Shown in pieces: positions 8,366 through 15,841 of a DNA stretch of 64,000 nucleotides. Source of the stretch: Pseudomonadota bacterium (GTDB lineage: Bacteria; Pseudomonadota; Alphaproteobacteria; Rhizobiales; Xanthobacteraceae); contig JAEXHR010000289.1 in the NCBI GenBank assembly GCA_023449855.1, positions 6,945 through 70,944 of the forward strand. The letters run 5' to 3'. The notes below the pieces were generated by a model that was not told where the DNA came from, did not search any database, and saw nothing but the letters and a program-made list of their open reading frames with translations. The position numbers and the translations under genes were made by a program. Position 1 is the first letter of the stretch. Every line of letters starts with the position of its first letter.

Positions 8366-9865
8366 ATGACGACACCGCGGCAATCGACAGGGCGTTTCGT
8401 CGTCAAGCTGATCAGCGGCGCGCTCGCGAGCAAGTTGCTCGGTTTCGGGCGCGAGATCGCGATGGCGCATGTGCTCGGCGCCACGCTCGCCGCCGACGGT
8501 TTTCGCGGCGCCATGACGGCTGTCTTCCTGCCCATCGCGTTCTTGCAGAACGAGACCGTGCCGGCAGTGATGATCCCGATGCATCGTGATGCGCTGAAGA
8601 CAGACGATGCGCCGCGGAAGCTGGGCGCACTGGCTGTAGTGACCACGGGGATGGCGCTGATCCTGCTGGTGGCGCTGCAGGCGCTCGGCGAACTGGCGGT
8701 TCAGGTCCTGGTTGGTGGCTTCTCTGCTGAGGGCCGCAGCCTGACGCTTGAGTTCATTCGCATCATGGCGTTCGGTATGCCGGCCTCGGTGTTGGTGAAC
8801 GTGCTTGCATCCGGCGAAATCGCCCTGGGGCGGACACGACTGACCAATCTCCGGGCAAGCATCCTCAATGTTTCGGTGTTGATCGGCATTGTTCTGATTG
8901 TTCTGACGAGTAACTTCCATGCGTTGGCGTGGTCTTTCACCGCCGCGTTCAACATCCTCGCCGTCTGGGGGCTGGTTACGTTGGGCCGCGACGGTGCGAT
9001 CAGCTTTCGCGACCTGTCACTTGGCGCAGTACTGGCGTCGGCACGTGAATTCTTCGGCCGGCTACGCCCGCTGCTGGCGATGCCGATCGCCGAACAGGCA
9101 AATATCTGGATCGAACGGCTGCTGGCTTCGCGTATTGGCACCGGTGCGGTGGCATCGCTCGACTATGCGCGCACTTTGACGGAAAGCGCGCTGCTGCTGA
9201 TCAGTCAGCCCGTCGGTCTTGCGGTGCTATCCAATGAAAAGCCGAAGGAGCTCGGCGCCCAGATCGAGAGCATCGCGCGACCGATCCTGGCGCTGGCCGT
9301 TCCAGCATCGGCATTCCTGTTCATGTTTGCGCCGGACATCGTGCGCCTCGTCTTCTTTCGCGGCGCGTTCAATGAGCAGGCGTTGATCCTGACCAGTCAG
9401 GCGCTGCAAGGCATTTCATGCGGTTTGTGGGCGGCAACGCTCGGCTGGATACTGATCCGCATTCTGAACGGGGCAGGGCGGAATTTCGTCGCGGCGCTGA
9501 TTATCGTCGGCGCCTATTTGGTTAACATCGGGGTTAACCTTCTCCTGTCGTATCTGCCGCACATTCCGCAGTCCGGCACATTGCTGCTTGGACTAGGCGA
9601 AGCCACCCGTGGTATCGTTCTGCTTGCTGGCATCATGATGGTTCTCAAGTCGCGAAAGAAGCTGCTTTTCTGGCTGTTTCTTGCGAGCATTCCTGCAGTC
9701 CTCATGATCCTGTCGGGGTGGCAAATCCACGAATGGTTCGCCGGAACCTGGCAACGACTGTTCGTCGGCGGCCTGGCCTGTCTTGTCTGCATCGCACTGG
9801 CTTTCGCGATGCTGTTGCCGAGCGTCTATGTTGCGGCATTCGCGCGCTTGCGCAGCCGATTCTGA
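8366..9865 (+). CDS. MurJ/Wzx-type lipid-linked oligosaccharide flippase
   Basis: This 499-residue multi-pass membrane protein of the MviN/MurJ-MATE superfamily begins with SGALASKLLGFGREIAMAHVLGA, the N-terminal signature of MurJ-like flippases. It has around 12-14 hydrophobic segments up to residue 495. Genes of this class inside glycosyltransferase clusters usually move polysaccharide repeat units across the inner membrane instead of lipid II, so a Wzx role is more likely than MurJ. It lies 31 bases after the first glycosyltransferase. Confidence 0.83.
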   Translation: MTTPRQSTGRFVVKLISGALASKLLGFGREIAMAHVLGATLAADGFRGAMTAVFLPIAFLQNETVPAVMIPMHRDALKTDDAPRKLGALAVVTTGMALILLVALQALGELAVQVLVGGFSAEGRSLTLEFIRIMAFGMPASVLVNVLASGEIALGRTRLTNLRASILNVSVLIGIVLIVLTSNFHALAWSFTAAFNILAVWGLVTLGRDGAISFRDLSLGAVLASAREFFGRLRPLLAMPIAEQANIWIERLLASRIGTGAVASLDYARTLTESALLLISQPVGLAVLSNEKPKELGAQIESIARPILALAVPASAFLFMFAPDIVRLVFFRGAFNEQALILTSQALQGISCGLWAATLGWILIRILNGAGRNFVAALIIVGAYLVNIGVNLLLSYLPHIPQSGTLLLGLGEATRGIVLLAGIMMVLKSRKKLLFWLFLASIPAVLMILSGWQIHEWFAGTWQRLFVGGLACLVCIALAFAMLLPSVYVAAFARLRSRF

Positions 9866-9912
9866 TTCGACTAAATCACCTTGGATTGCCGGGGGCGGCT
9901 GAGGAATTTTCG

Positions 9913-10929
9913 ATGAAGCGATTGTTGTCTGGCGCGGCCAGGCGAATGGCTCGATCCGAGGCGCTCGTGCGTCCGATCAGCATGGCGGCGGACATGCTCA
10001 TGAGCGAGCGCGGTTGTCTCATGACCTTCCATCGCGGAGCGCCAGCCAAGCTCTGGGAGCAGCTTCCCAATCGCGACTTCTATCTCGATACGACGTTCCT
10101 TGACGAGTTCCTGGGTTATCTGAAGCGGCAGGGCTGGGACATCGTGACCATCGAGGAGGCCACGCATCGCTCCAAGAGTGGGAGAGGGCGCTTCGTGAAC
10201 TTCTCTGTCGACGATTGCTATCGCGATACGTATGAGGATGTCGTGCCGCTGTTCCGGCGCCACAACGTGCCCGTGACGCTGTTCGTCACCACGGGCATTC
10301 CGGATGGCACGCTGCCGTTATGGGCCGCGGGCCTCGAGGACACGCTGCTCAACAAGGATAGCGTCATGCTTGAGGACGGTGCTATTCGGGTGCCGGATTT
10401 CGAGACGAAGCAGGCCGCCTTCTATCGGATCGCAGATAGCTGGGACGGCCGGCAAGCGGCCAAGAGCTACGCGAGATTCTGCGAGATGAACGGCATCGAT
10501 ATGAATGCGATGCACTGGAAGCATGCCATTACCTGGGAGATGCTCGAGGAACTGCGCAACGATCCGCTGGTCGAAATCGGCGGGCATACCGTCACGCATG
10601 CCCGCATCTCATCCCTGTCGCCGGAAGGCGCCCTCTTTGAATTGCAGGGCTGTCGCGATCGCTTGATCGAACGTCTCGGCATCCCCGCGCGGCACTTCGC
10701 ATTCCCTTATGGACGCTCCGGCGATTGCGGTACGCGTGACTTCGCGATCGCGCGCGATGCTGGTTATGCGAGCGCATCGACAACGCGAAAGGGCCTCGTG
10801 CTGGGAGGGCAGGATCCGTATTCGCTGCCCCGCTGCACCATCAATGGCTCGGATCGCAGTGTCGCCACCATGGAATTGCATCTCTCCGGCATGACCGGCC
10901 TGGCCGCGCGGATGGCGGGACGTGTCTAG
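9913..10929 (+). CDS. Polysaccharide deacetylase (NodB-homology)
   Basis: The product has 338 residues. NodB-type motifs are visible: FSVDDCYRDT (motif 1, with the Asp pair), GGHTVTHARIS (the HxxxH metal site) and FAFPYG (motif 3). This places it in carbohydrate esterase family 4. It probably removes N- or O-acetyl groups from the polysaccharide or a precursor. No signal peptide is evident, so it may act in the cytoplasm on the lipid-linked unit. The start is the ATG at 9913 preceded by GAGGAA; an upstream in-frame start would lie inside the flippase gene. Its end overlaps the next gene. Confidence 0.87.
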   Translation: MKRLLSGAARRMARSEALVRPISMAADMLMSERGCLMTFHRGAPAKLWEQLPNRDFYLDTTFLDEFLGYLKRQGWDIVTIEEATHRSKSGRGRFVNFSVDDCYRDTYEDVVPLFRRHNVPVTLFVTTGIPDGTLPLWAAGLEDTLLNKDSVMLEDGAIRVPDFETKQAAFYRIADSWDGRQAAKSYARFCEMNGIDMNAMHWKHAITWEMLEELRNDPLVEIGGHTVTHARISSLSPEGALFELQGCRDRLIERLGIPARHFAFPYGRSGDCGTRDFAIARDAGYASASTTRKGLVLGGQDPYSLPRCTINGSDRSVATMELHLSGMTGLAARMAGRV

Positions 10930-12073
10930 CGCGTCGCGCCTCAAGATCCTGTCGATCGCGCATCCGGCGGTGAGCCGGGATGCAGGGCGGTTGCGCTACT
11001 ATCCGCTCGGGCATCGCGACGATGTCGACGTGCATCTTGTCGTGCCGGCGGTCTGGCATCAATTCGGACGCACGATCGTCGCCGATCCCTCCGACGATCC
11101 CGGCATTACCGTGCATGTGATGCCGATCCGGCTGCCGAAGGCCGGGCCGATGAGCTGGTATCTGCATTTCTATCCGGGCCTGCGAACGCTCATTCGTGAA
11201 CTCGGTCCGGATGTGATTCATCTTTGGGAGGAGCCGTGGAGCGTCGTGGCCATGCAGGTGCGCTTGCTCAAGCGGCGCGCCGCCATGGTGATGGAAGTCG
11301 ATCAGAACATCCTGAAACGTCTGCCGCCGCCGTTTGAATTCATCCGCAAGCAGGTGCTTGCGAATACCGATCATGTGCTGTCCCGAAGCCCGGATGCGAC
11401 CGCGGTGGTGCGCGCACGGGGATATGACGGACCGGTGTCCGCGATCGGTTATGGCGTCGACCTCACCAGTTTTCGCCCCGATGTCGCACCTTTGCTGCCG
11501 CCGGTCGCACGGCCGGCATTCCGCATCGGCTATGTCGGTCGTCTGGTGGTGGAGAAGGGGCTGGACGACGCGCTGGATGCCATGGCGCGCGCGAAGACGC
11601 CGGTGGCGCTCGCGCTGATGGGCGAAGGGCCGCATGAAGGAGCGCTGCGGACGCGCGTGGCCGAACTAGGGCTGACCGATCGCGTGAGCTTCCGTGGTTG
11701 GGGCAAACCGGCGGAAGTTGCAGGTTTCCTGCGCAGTCTCGATGCGCTGATCCTGCTTACGCGCACGACCAATGTCGTGAAAGAACAGTTCGGGCGTGTC
11801 ATCACGGAGGCGCAGGCCTGCGGCGTGCCGGTGATCGGATCGACCGGCGGTGCGATTCCCGATGTGACGGGTGAAGGCGGCTGGATCGTGCCGGAAAGCG
11901 ATCCGGATGCACTCGCGGCGCTGATCGATCGTATCGCGGTCGATCCGGACGAGATGCATAAGCGCAGTCAGGCAGCGCTGGCCAATGTCATGAACCGCTT
12001 CACTTATGAAGCTGTGGCCGATGATCTCGCCAACGCCTGTTTCGCAGCGGCCGCGCGCCGGCGCGGCAACTGA
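10922..12073 (+). CDS. GT4 family glycosyltransferase
   Basis: This 383-residue GT-B enzyme has a GTG start at 10922 that overlaps the deacetylase stop by eight bases. The N-terminus KILSIAHPAVSRDAGRLRYY binds the acceptor side. The C-terminal domain has GYVGRLVVEKGLDDAL and the EX7E motif EQFGRVITE near residue 288. It is the last rightward gene of the exopolysaccharide block and ends six bases before the opposing glycosyltransferase gene. Donor and acceptor are unknown. Confidence 0.9.
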   Translation: MSSASRLKILSIAHPAVSRDAGRLRYYPLGHRDDVDVHLVVPAVWHQFGRTIVADPSDDPGITVHVMPIRLPKAGPMSWYLHFYPGLRTLIRELGPDVIHLWEEPWSVVAMQVRLLKRRAAMVMEVDQNILKRLPPPFEFIRKQVLANTDHVLSRSPDATAVVRARGYDGPVSAIGYGVDLTSFRPDVAPLLPPVARPAFRIGYVGRLVVEKGLDDALDAMARAKTPVALALMGEGPHEGALRTRVAELGLTDRVSFRGWGKPAEVAGFLRSLDALILLTRTTNVVKEQFGRVITEAQACGVPVIGSTGGAIPDVTGEGGWIVPESDPDALAALIDRIAVDPDEMHKRSQAALANVMNRFTYEAVADDLANACFAAAARRRGN

Positions 12074-12079
12074 TCGCGC

Positions 12080-13258
12080 TCAGGCGCCGGCAGGCAACGC
12101 GCCATGCGGCCAGGTTTCCTTGGACGCCTGCACCTGTTCGAGCAGTTCGATATAGCGCGAGCCCACATAGTCCCAGCCATAGTTGAGGGCGGTAGTGTGG
12201 GCGCCGTCCCGCAGCGTTGCGAGCAGATCGGGATCGGCAAAGACCGCCGCGACCTTGCTGGCGATGTCTTCGCCGTTCATGGCGATCTGATAGCCGTTCA
12301 CGCCATCGACCAGATAGTCCTCGATGCCGCCAACCGGCGTTGCGAAGACCGGCGTCGAGCAGGCCATGGCTTCCATGCAGACCAGCGAGAAGGTCTCATA
12401 GGCCGTGGGCAATACGAAAGCATCGGCCGCGGAATAGATCGCGGGCATATCGGTGCGCGATCCCGCGAACACCAGCCGGTTCGCCGATGTTGTTGCCATC
12501 TTGCGATAAGGCGCAGGATTGTCGGAGCCGACCACCAGCATCCAGACGTCCGGCCCAAGACGATCGAGGGCATCAATCGCATGGGCAAGGCCCTTGCGGC
12601 GAAATTCGTGACCGGCGAACACCAGAAGCTTTGCATCCAGCGGGATGTTGAATTCACGGCGAATGGCAACGCCGGCGGCGACGTCCCGCTTGAATCGCGT
12701 GAGATCGATACCGTTCGGGATCACACGGATGCGCGATGCCGGCACTTTGTAAATGCTCTGCAGCTCGGTCGCGACGCGCGGCGAGACTGCGACATACATG
12801 CGATAGCGCAGTCCTCCGATCATCCAGCGATCGCGCAAGCTGACCCAGAGATGCATTGGATTGAGCATCCATTTCCAGTCGCCGGCATTACGCTTCTCGA
12901 TCAGGCTCTGCGCATTCACCGCATGGACGACAAGCACGTCGCCGCTCAGGCTGTCGCCATGGCTGAGAACGACGGCCTTGGCATGATGATGGGCCGCTCG
13001 CGTTGCCAGCATGGTGAAGATAGGCACCACGAGGAAGCGGCCGGCATAGCGCAGCACGCCGCGCGTCTTGACGCGCGACAACCACGAGCCGACACGCTCC
13101 ACATGTGTCCCCGTGGTGTTGCGCTCGCCGACAGCGCTGGCAAGAACTGTATTCGCGATCTTGGCGCGGCTGAACGCGCCGGCGAGCTCGCTGGCAACGC
13201 TCTCGACGCCGCCAACCGAACTTAGCTCCTGGACGATTTGCACGATCTCGATAGTCAT
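12080..13258 (-). CDS. GT4 family glycosyltransferase, opposite orientation
   Basis: This enzyme has 392 residues when started at the ATG at 13258 (MTIEIVQIVQELSSVGGVE). An upstream in-frame ATG at 13360 would add 34 residues of non-family sequence. The GT4 EX7E motif is ETFSLVCME, followed by ACSTPVFATPVGGIEDYL. It converges on the glycosyltransferase at 10922 and is therefore transcribed separately from the rest of the polysaccharide genes. It probably adds another sugar to the same polymer, but that is inference from position only. Confidence 0.88.
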   Translation of the reverse strand: MTIEIVQIVQELSSVGGVESVASELAGAFSRAKIANTVLASAVGERNTTGTHVERVGSWLSRVKTRGVLRYAGRFLVVPIFTMLATRAAHHHAKAVVLSHGDSLSGDVLVVHAVNAQSLIEKRNAGDWKWMLNPMHLWVSLRDRWMIGGLRYRMYVAVSPRVATELQSIYKVPASRIRVIPNGIDLTRFKRDVAAGVAIRREFNIPLDAKLLVFAGHEFRRKGLAHAIDALDRLGPDVWMLVVGSDNPAPYRKMATTSANRLVFAGSRTDMPAIYSAADAFVLPTAYETFSLVCMEAMACSTPVFATPVGGIEDYLVDGVNGYQIAMNGEDIASKVAAVFADPDLLATLRDGAHTTALNYGWDYVGSRYIELLEQVQASKETWPHGALPAGA

Positions 13259-13529
13259 GGCGCAACGCTCAAAAGGGTTGAAAGAACGAGCCGCGAAACT
13301 CACCGATGGATCGCAATGTCGATCCGCATCTTTTTTGGCAGGCTTTGACCCGCGACACAATGTCCGATTTTAAAACTGTATGTGATGATGCAGCCGCAGA
13401 AACATTTCGGCACATCTAGTCAGTGCAATACTGATCAACGGTCCGCGATGTGTATCGAATTGAGCTGCATGGTCTCAAAAGGACACAGGCTTGGCGGTCG
13501 CCAAAAGGTGGTCGTCCGGCTCGGTGGTA

Positions 13530-14339
13530 TCAGAGGTTAACGGCGGAATAGGCCTTGCTGATGATAGCCGCGGTCCGCTGCAGCTTTTCGCGCAGATTGA
13601 TCTGACTTGCCTTGGGCGTTCGGAAGGCCGGTGTAACGAAGGAAATGGCGGCGACGACGCCGTTGCCATCGCGAATGCCGGCGGCGACCGCGTAGACATG
13701 CGGCGTGATCTCCGCATGCGATTCCGACCATCCTTCCTCGCGGATCGTCGCCATCTCGCGCATCAGGGCCTTGCGATACGGGCCGAAGCCGGGATCGCGC
13801 AAGATCGCGTCGTCGAGCAATTGCTCGATCTCGGCCGGCGGCTGATGTGCGAGCAGGAGTTTGGGCCCCGCGCCCCGATGCAGCGGCAACGCAGTGCCGA
13901 CCTCGAAGGTGAGGCGTATCCGCGATAACGACTCCGCGCGTTCGATACAGACCGCCCGATCGCTCGATCGACGTAGAAGAATGACAGTTTCACCCGCATC
14001 CTGCGCAAGCCGCTTCATGTGCGGGCGTGCCATGGAGGACAGGTCGGTGCCCGCACGTGCCGCCTGTGCAAGACCGATGACACGCGGCGCCAGAACGAAC
14101 GAGCCGCGTCCGTCTTCATCGATAAGTTCGGCTTCACGGAGAATGCCGATATAGCGATAGGTGGAGGACAGCGGGACCCCGATCTGCTCAGCGAGGCTTT
14201 CGGCCGAGTGCCGTGGTCGCTCCGTCGAGAATGCGAGCAATGCGCGCAGAATCTTGCGCGAACTACCGTCCGCCGATTGTGGCCGGTTCGCTCCATCATG
14301 CGCCACGGCGGATCTCTTGATGGCCAATGCGCTCTCCAT
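13530..14339 (-). CDS. IclR family transcriptional regulator
   Basis: This 269-residue protein has an N-terminal winged helix-turn-helix (about 28-85, with SLAEQIGVPLSSTYRYIGIL) and a C-terminal IclR effector-binding domain with GAGPKLLLAH and GVVAAISFVTPAF. IclR proteins bind a small aromatic or organic-acid effector. The gene is divergent from the molybdenum hydroxylase operon across a 129-base gap that contains two palindromes (14417-14431 and 14437-14453). It probably controls that operon and possibly itself. Confidence 0.92.
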   Translation of the reverse strand: MESALAIKRSAVAHDGANRPQSADGSSRKILRALLAFSTERPRHSAESLAEQIGVPLSSTYRYIGILREAELIDEDGRGSFVLAPRVIGLAQAARAGTDLSSMARPHMKRLAQDAGETVILLRRSSDRAVCIERAESLSRIRLTFEVGTALPLHRGAGPKLLLAHQPPAEIEQLLDDAILRDPGFGPYRKALMREMATIREEGWSESHAEITPHVYAVAAGIRDGNGVVAAISFVTPAFRTPKASQINLREKLQRTAAIISKAYSAVNL

Positions 14340-14416
14340 TCGCTACAGCTCGCCGATGGAAAAGGCAGTGCGCGTACACCATTTGCGCACGAACAAACCT
14401 TGCCATGCCGCTCAGT

Positions 14417-14453
14417 TCTTATACCATAAGATAGTGTTCTCATCAATTGAGAA
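14417..14453. promoter_or_regulatory. Two adjacent palindromes, candidate IclR operators
   Basis: TCTTATACCATAAGA at 14417-14431 has perfect 6-bp arms. TTCTCATCAATTGAGAA at 14437-14453 also has perfect 6-bp arms around a 5-base centre. Both lie in the divergent region between the IclR gene and the FAD subunit gene, just before its start at 14469. IclR proteins commonly bind short palindromes in such positions. Assignment to this regulator is inference. Confidence 0.5.
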
Positions 14454-14468
14454 GTTGCAAGCAGCGCC

Positions 14469-15347
14469 ATGAAGCTCCCTTCGTTGGACTACACTTGCCC
14501 TGCTACACTTGCCGAGGCGATCGCAGCTCTGGCCAGTCATCAAGGCGATGCAAAAGTGATCGCCGGCGGCCAGAGCCTGATGCCGATGCTGGCGTTTCGG
14601 CTCGCTGCACCGAAACTGCTGGTCGATATCGGGCGGCTCCCCGACCTCAATCGGATCGATATTTCTGAAGATGGCGTCGCTCTCGGTGCGCTCGTGACCT
14701 GGCGCATGATTGAACGCGATGCGCGTCTTGCGCAGGCTCATCCACTGTTGCGCGCTGCTATTGCTCATGTTGCGCATTATCAGGTGCGCAATCGCGGCAC
14801 GGTTGGCGGCAGTCTTGCGCATGCCGATCCTGCGGCGGAGCTGCCTGGTATCGCCGTGACTTGCGATGCAGTGCTGACGGTCGTGGGCCCGAACGGGATG
14901 CGCATCGTGCCCGCGGCCGCGTTTTTCCGTGGTGGGCTGGAGACCGCTCTGGCGCCCGATGAGCTGATCGTCAGCCTGCGCCTGCCGCCGTGGCGGCGCG
15001 GGCGGCGATGGGGTTTTGAGGAATTTGCGCGCCGCCGCGGCGATTTCGCCATGGCTGGCGTTGCGGCTTACTACCATCTCGATGCGCAGGGAGAGATATG
15101 CGATGCGCATGTCGGTGTCATCGGTGTCGCCGATCGTCCGGTGCGCTTGAAGGACGTCGAGTTGGTCCTGAATGGCCAGCGACCGGGCGTCGAACTGATC
15201 CGGCAGGCCGCCGATATGGCGCGGGCTGCTGTCGATCCCCCGGACGATATCCATGCGGAAGGCGGTTATCGCCGCGACCTCGTCGGCGTCCTGCTCGAGC
15301 GCGTGCTTGCCACTGCGGGCGAGATCGACATGCCGGAGGCGGCATGA
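14469..15347 (+). CDS. Molybdenum hydroxylase FAD subunit (CoxM-like)
   Basis: This 292-residue FAD-binding subunit of the xanthine dehydrogenase / CO dehydrogenase family carries the pyrophosphate-binding motifs AGGQSLMPML (about 36-45) and TVGGSLAHADPAAELP (about 113-128). It passes electrons from the Fe-S subunit to an acceptor. It is the first gene of a FAD, Fe-S, Mo operon, and its stop overlaps the start of the next gene by four bases (ATGA at 15344-15347). It lies right after the candidate IclR operators. Confidence 0.92.
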   Translation: MKLPSLDYTCPATLAEAIAALASHQGDAKVIAGGQSLMPMLAFRLAAPKLLVDIGRLPDLNRIDISEDGVALGALVTWRMIERDARLAQAHPLLRAAIAHVAHYQVRNRGTVGGSLAHADPAAELPGIAVTCDAVLTVVGPNGMRIVPAAAFFRGGLETALAPDELIVSLRLPPWRRGRRWGFEEFARRRGDFAMAGVAAYYHLDAQGEICDAHVGVIGVADRPVRLKDVELVLNGQRPGVELIRQAADMARAAVDPPDDIHAEGGYRRDLVGVLLERVLATAGEIDMPEAA

Positions 15348-15841
15348 CGGCGGCGATTCCGGTTTGTCTTCGTGTCAACGGATCGGTAGCGACCATGACG
15401 GTTGAGCCGCGCATGACATTGGCCGATGGGCTTCGCAATGAACTCCGTCTCACCGGCACGCATCTCGGCTGCGAGCACGGCGTGTGCGGCGCCTGTACCG
15501 TGCTGGTGGACGGCGCGGCCGTGCGCGCCTGCCTGGTGTTGGCGGTGCAGGCGGAAGGGCGCGAGGTCATGACCGTGGAAGGGCTCGGCGATGCCGCACA
15601 TCTCGGTCCATTGCAGCTCGCTTTTCGAAAGAACCATGCGTTGCAATGCGGTTTCTGCACCGCCGGCATTCTGATGACGGCGCATGCTCTTCTGATGGAG
15701 GAGCCGGACGCCGATGAGGATCGTATCCGCGAGGTGATCTCCGGCAATTTGTGTCGCTGCACCGGCTATCTTCCGATCATTGCCGCTATTGTCGAGGCGC
15801 GTGAGGCGTATCGCGAGATGCGGCAAGAGGCGGTGCAATGA
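15344..15841 (+). CDS. Molybdenum hydroxylase [2Fe-2S] subunit (CoxS-like)
   Basis: The 165-residue product contains both clusters of the family: the plant-type ferredoxin site CEHGVCGACTVLVDG (about 45-59) and the C-terminal helical site CGFCTAGILM ... GNLCRCTGY (about 100-145). The ATG at 15344 is chosen because it overlaps the upstream stop and gives the normal family length; an earlier in-frame start at 15098 lies inside the FAD subunit gene. The protein shuttles electrons between the Mo cofactor and FAD. Confidence 0.94.
   Translation: MTAAIPVCLRVNGSVATMTVEPRMTLADGLRNELRLTGTHLGCEHGVCGACTVLVDGAAVRACLVLAVQAEGREVMTVEGLGDAAHLGPLQLAFRKNHALQCGFCTAGILMTAHALLMEEPDADEDRIREVISGNLCRCTGYLPIIAAIVEAREAYREMRQEAVQ

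Noticed and set aside
8366..9865. Flippase considered as the essential MurJ
   Set aside because: It is placed inside a glycosyltransferase cluster and is not next to glnD or mutS, the common murJ neighbours, so a polysaccharide role is preferred.
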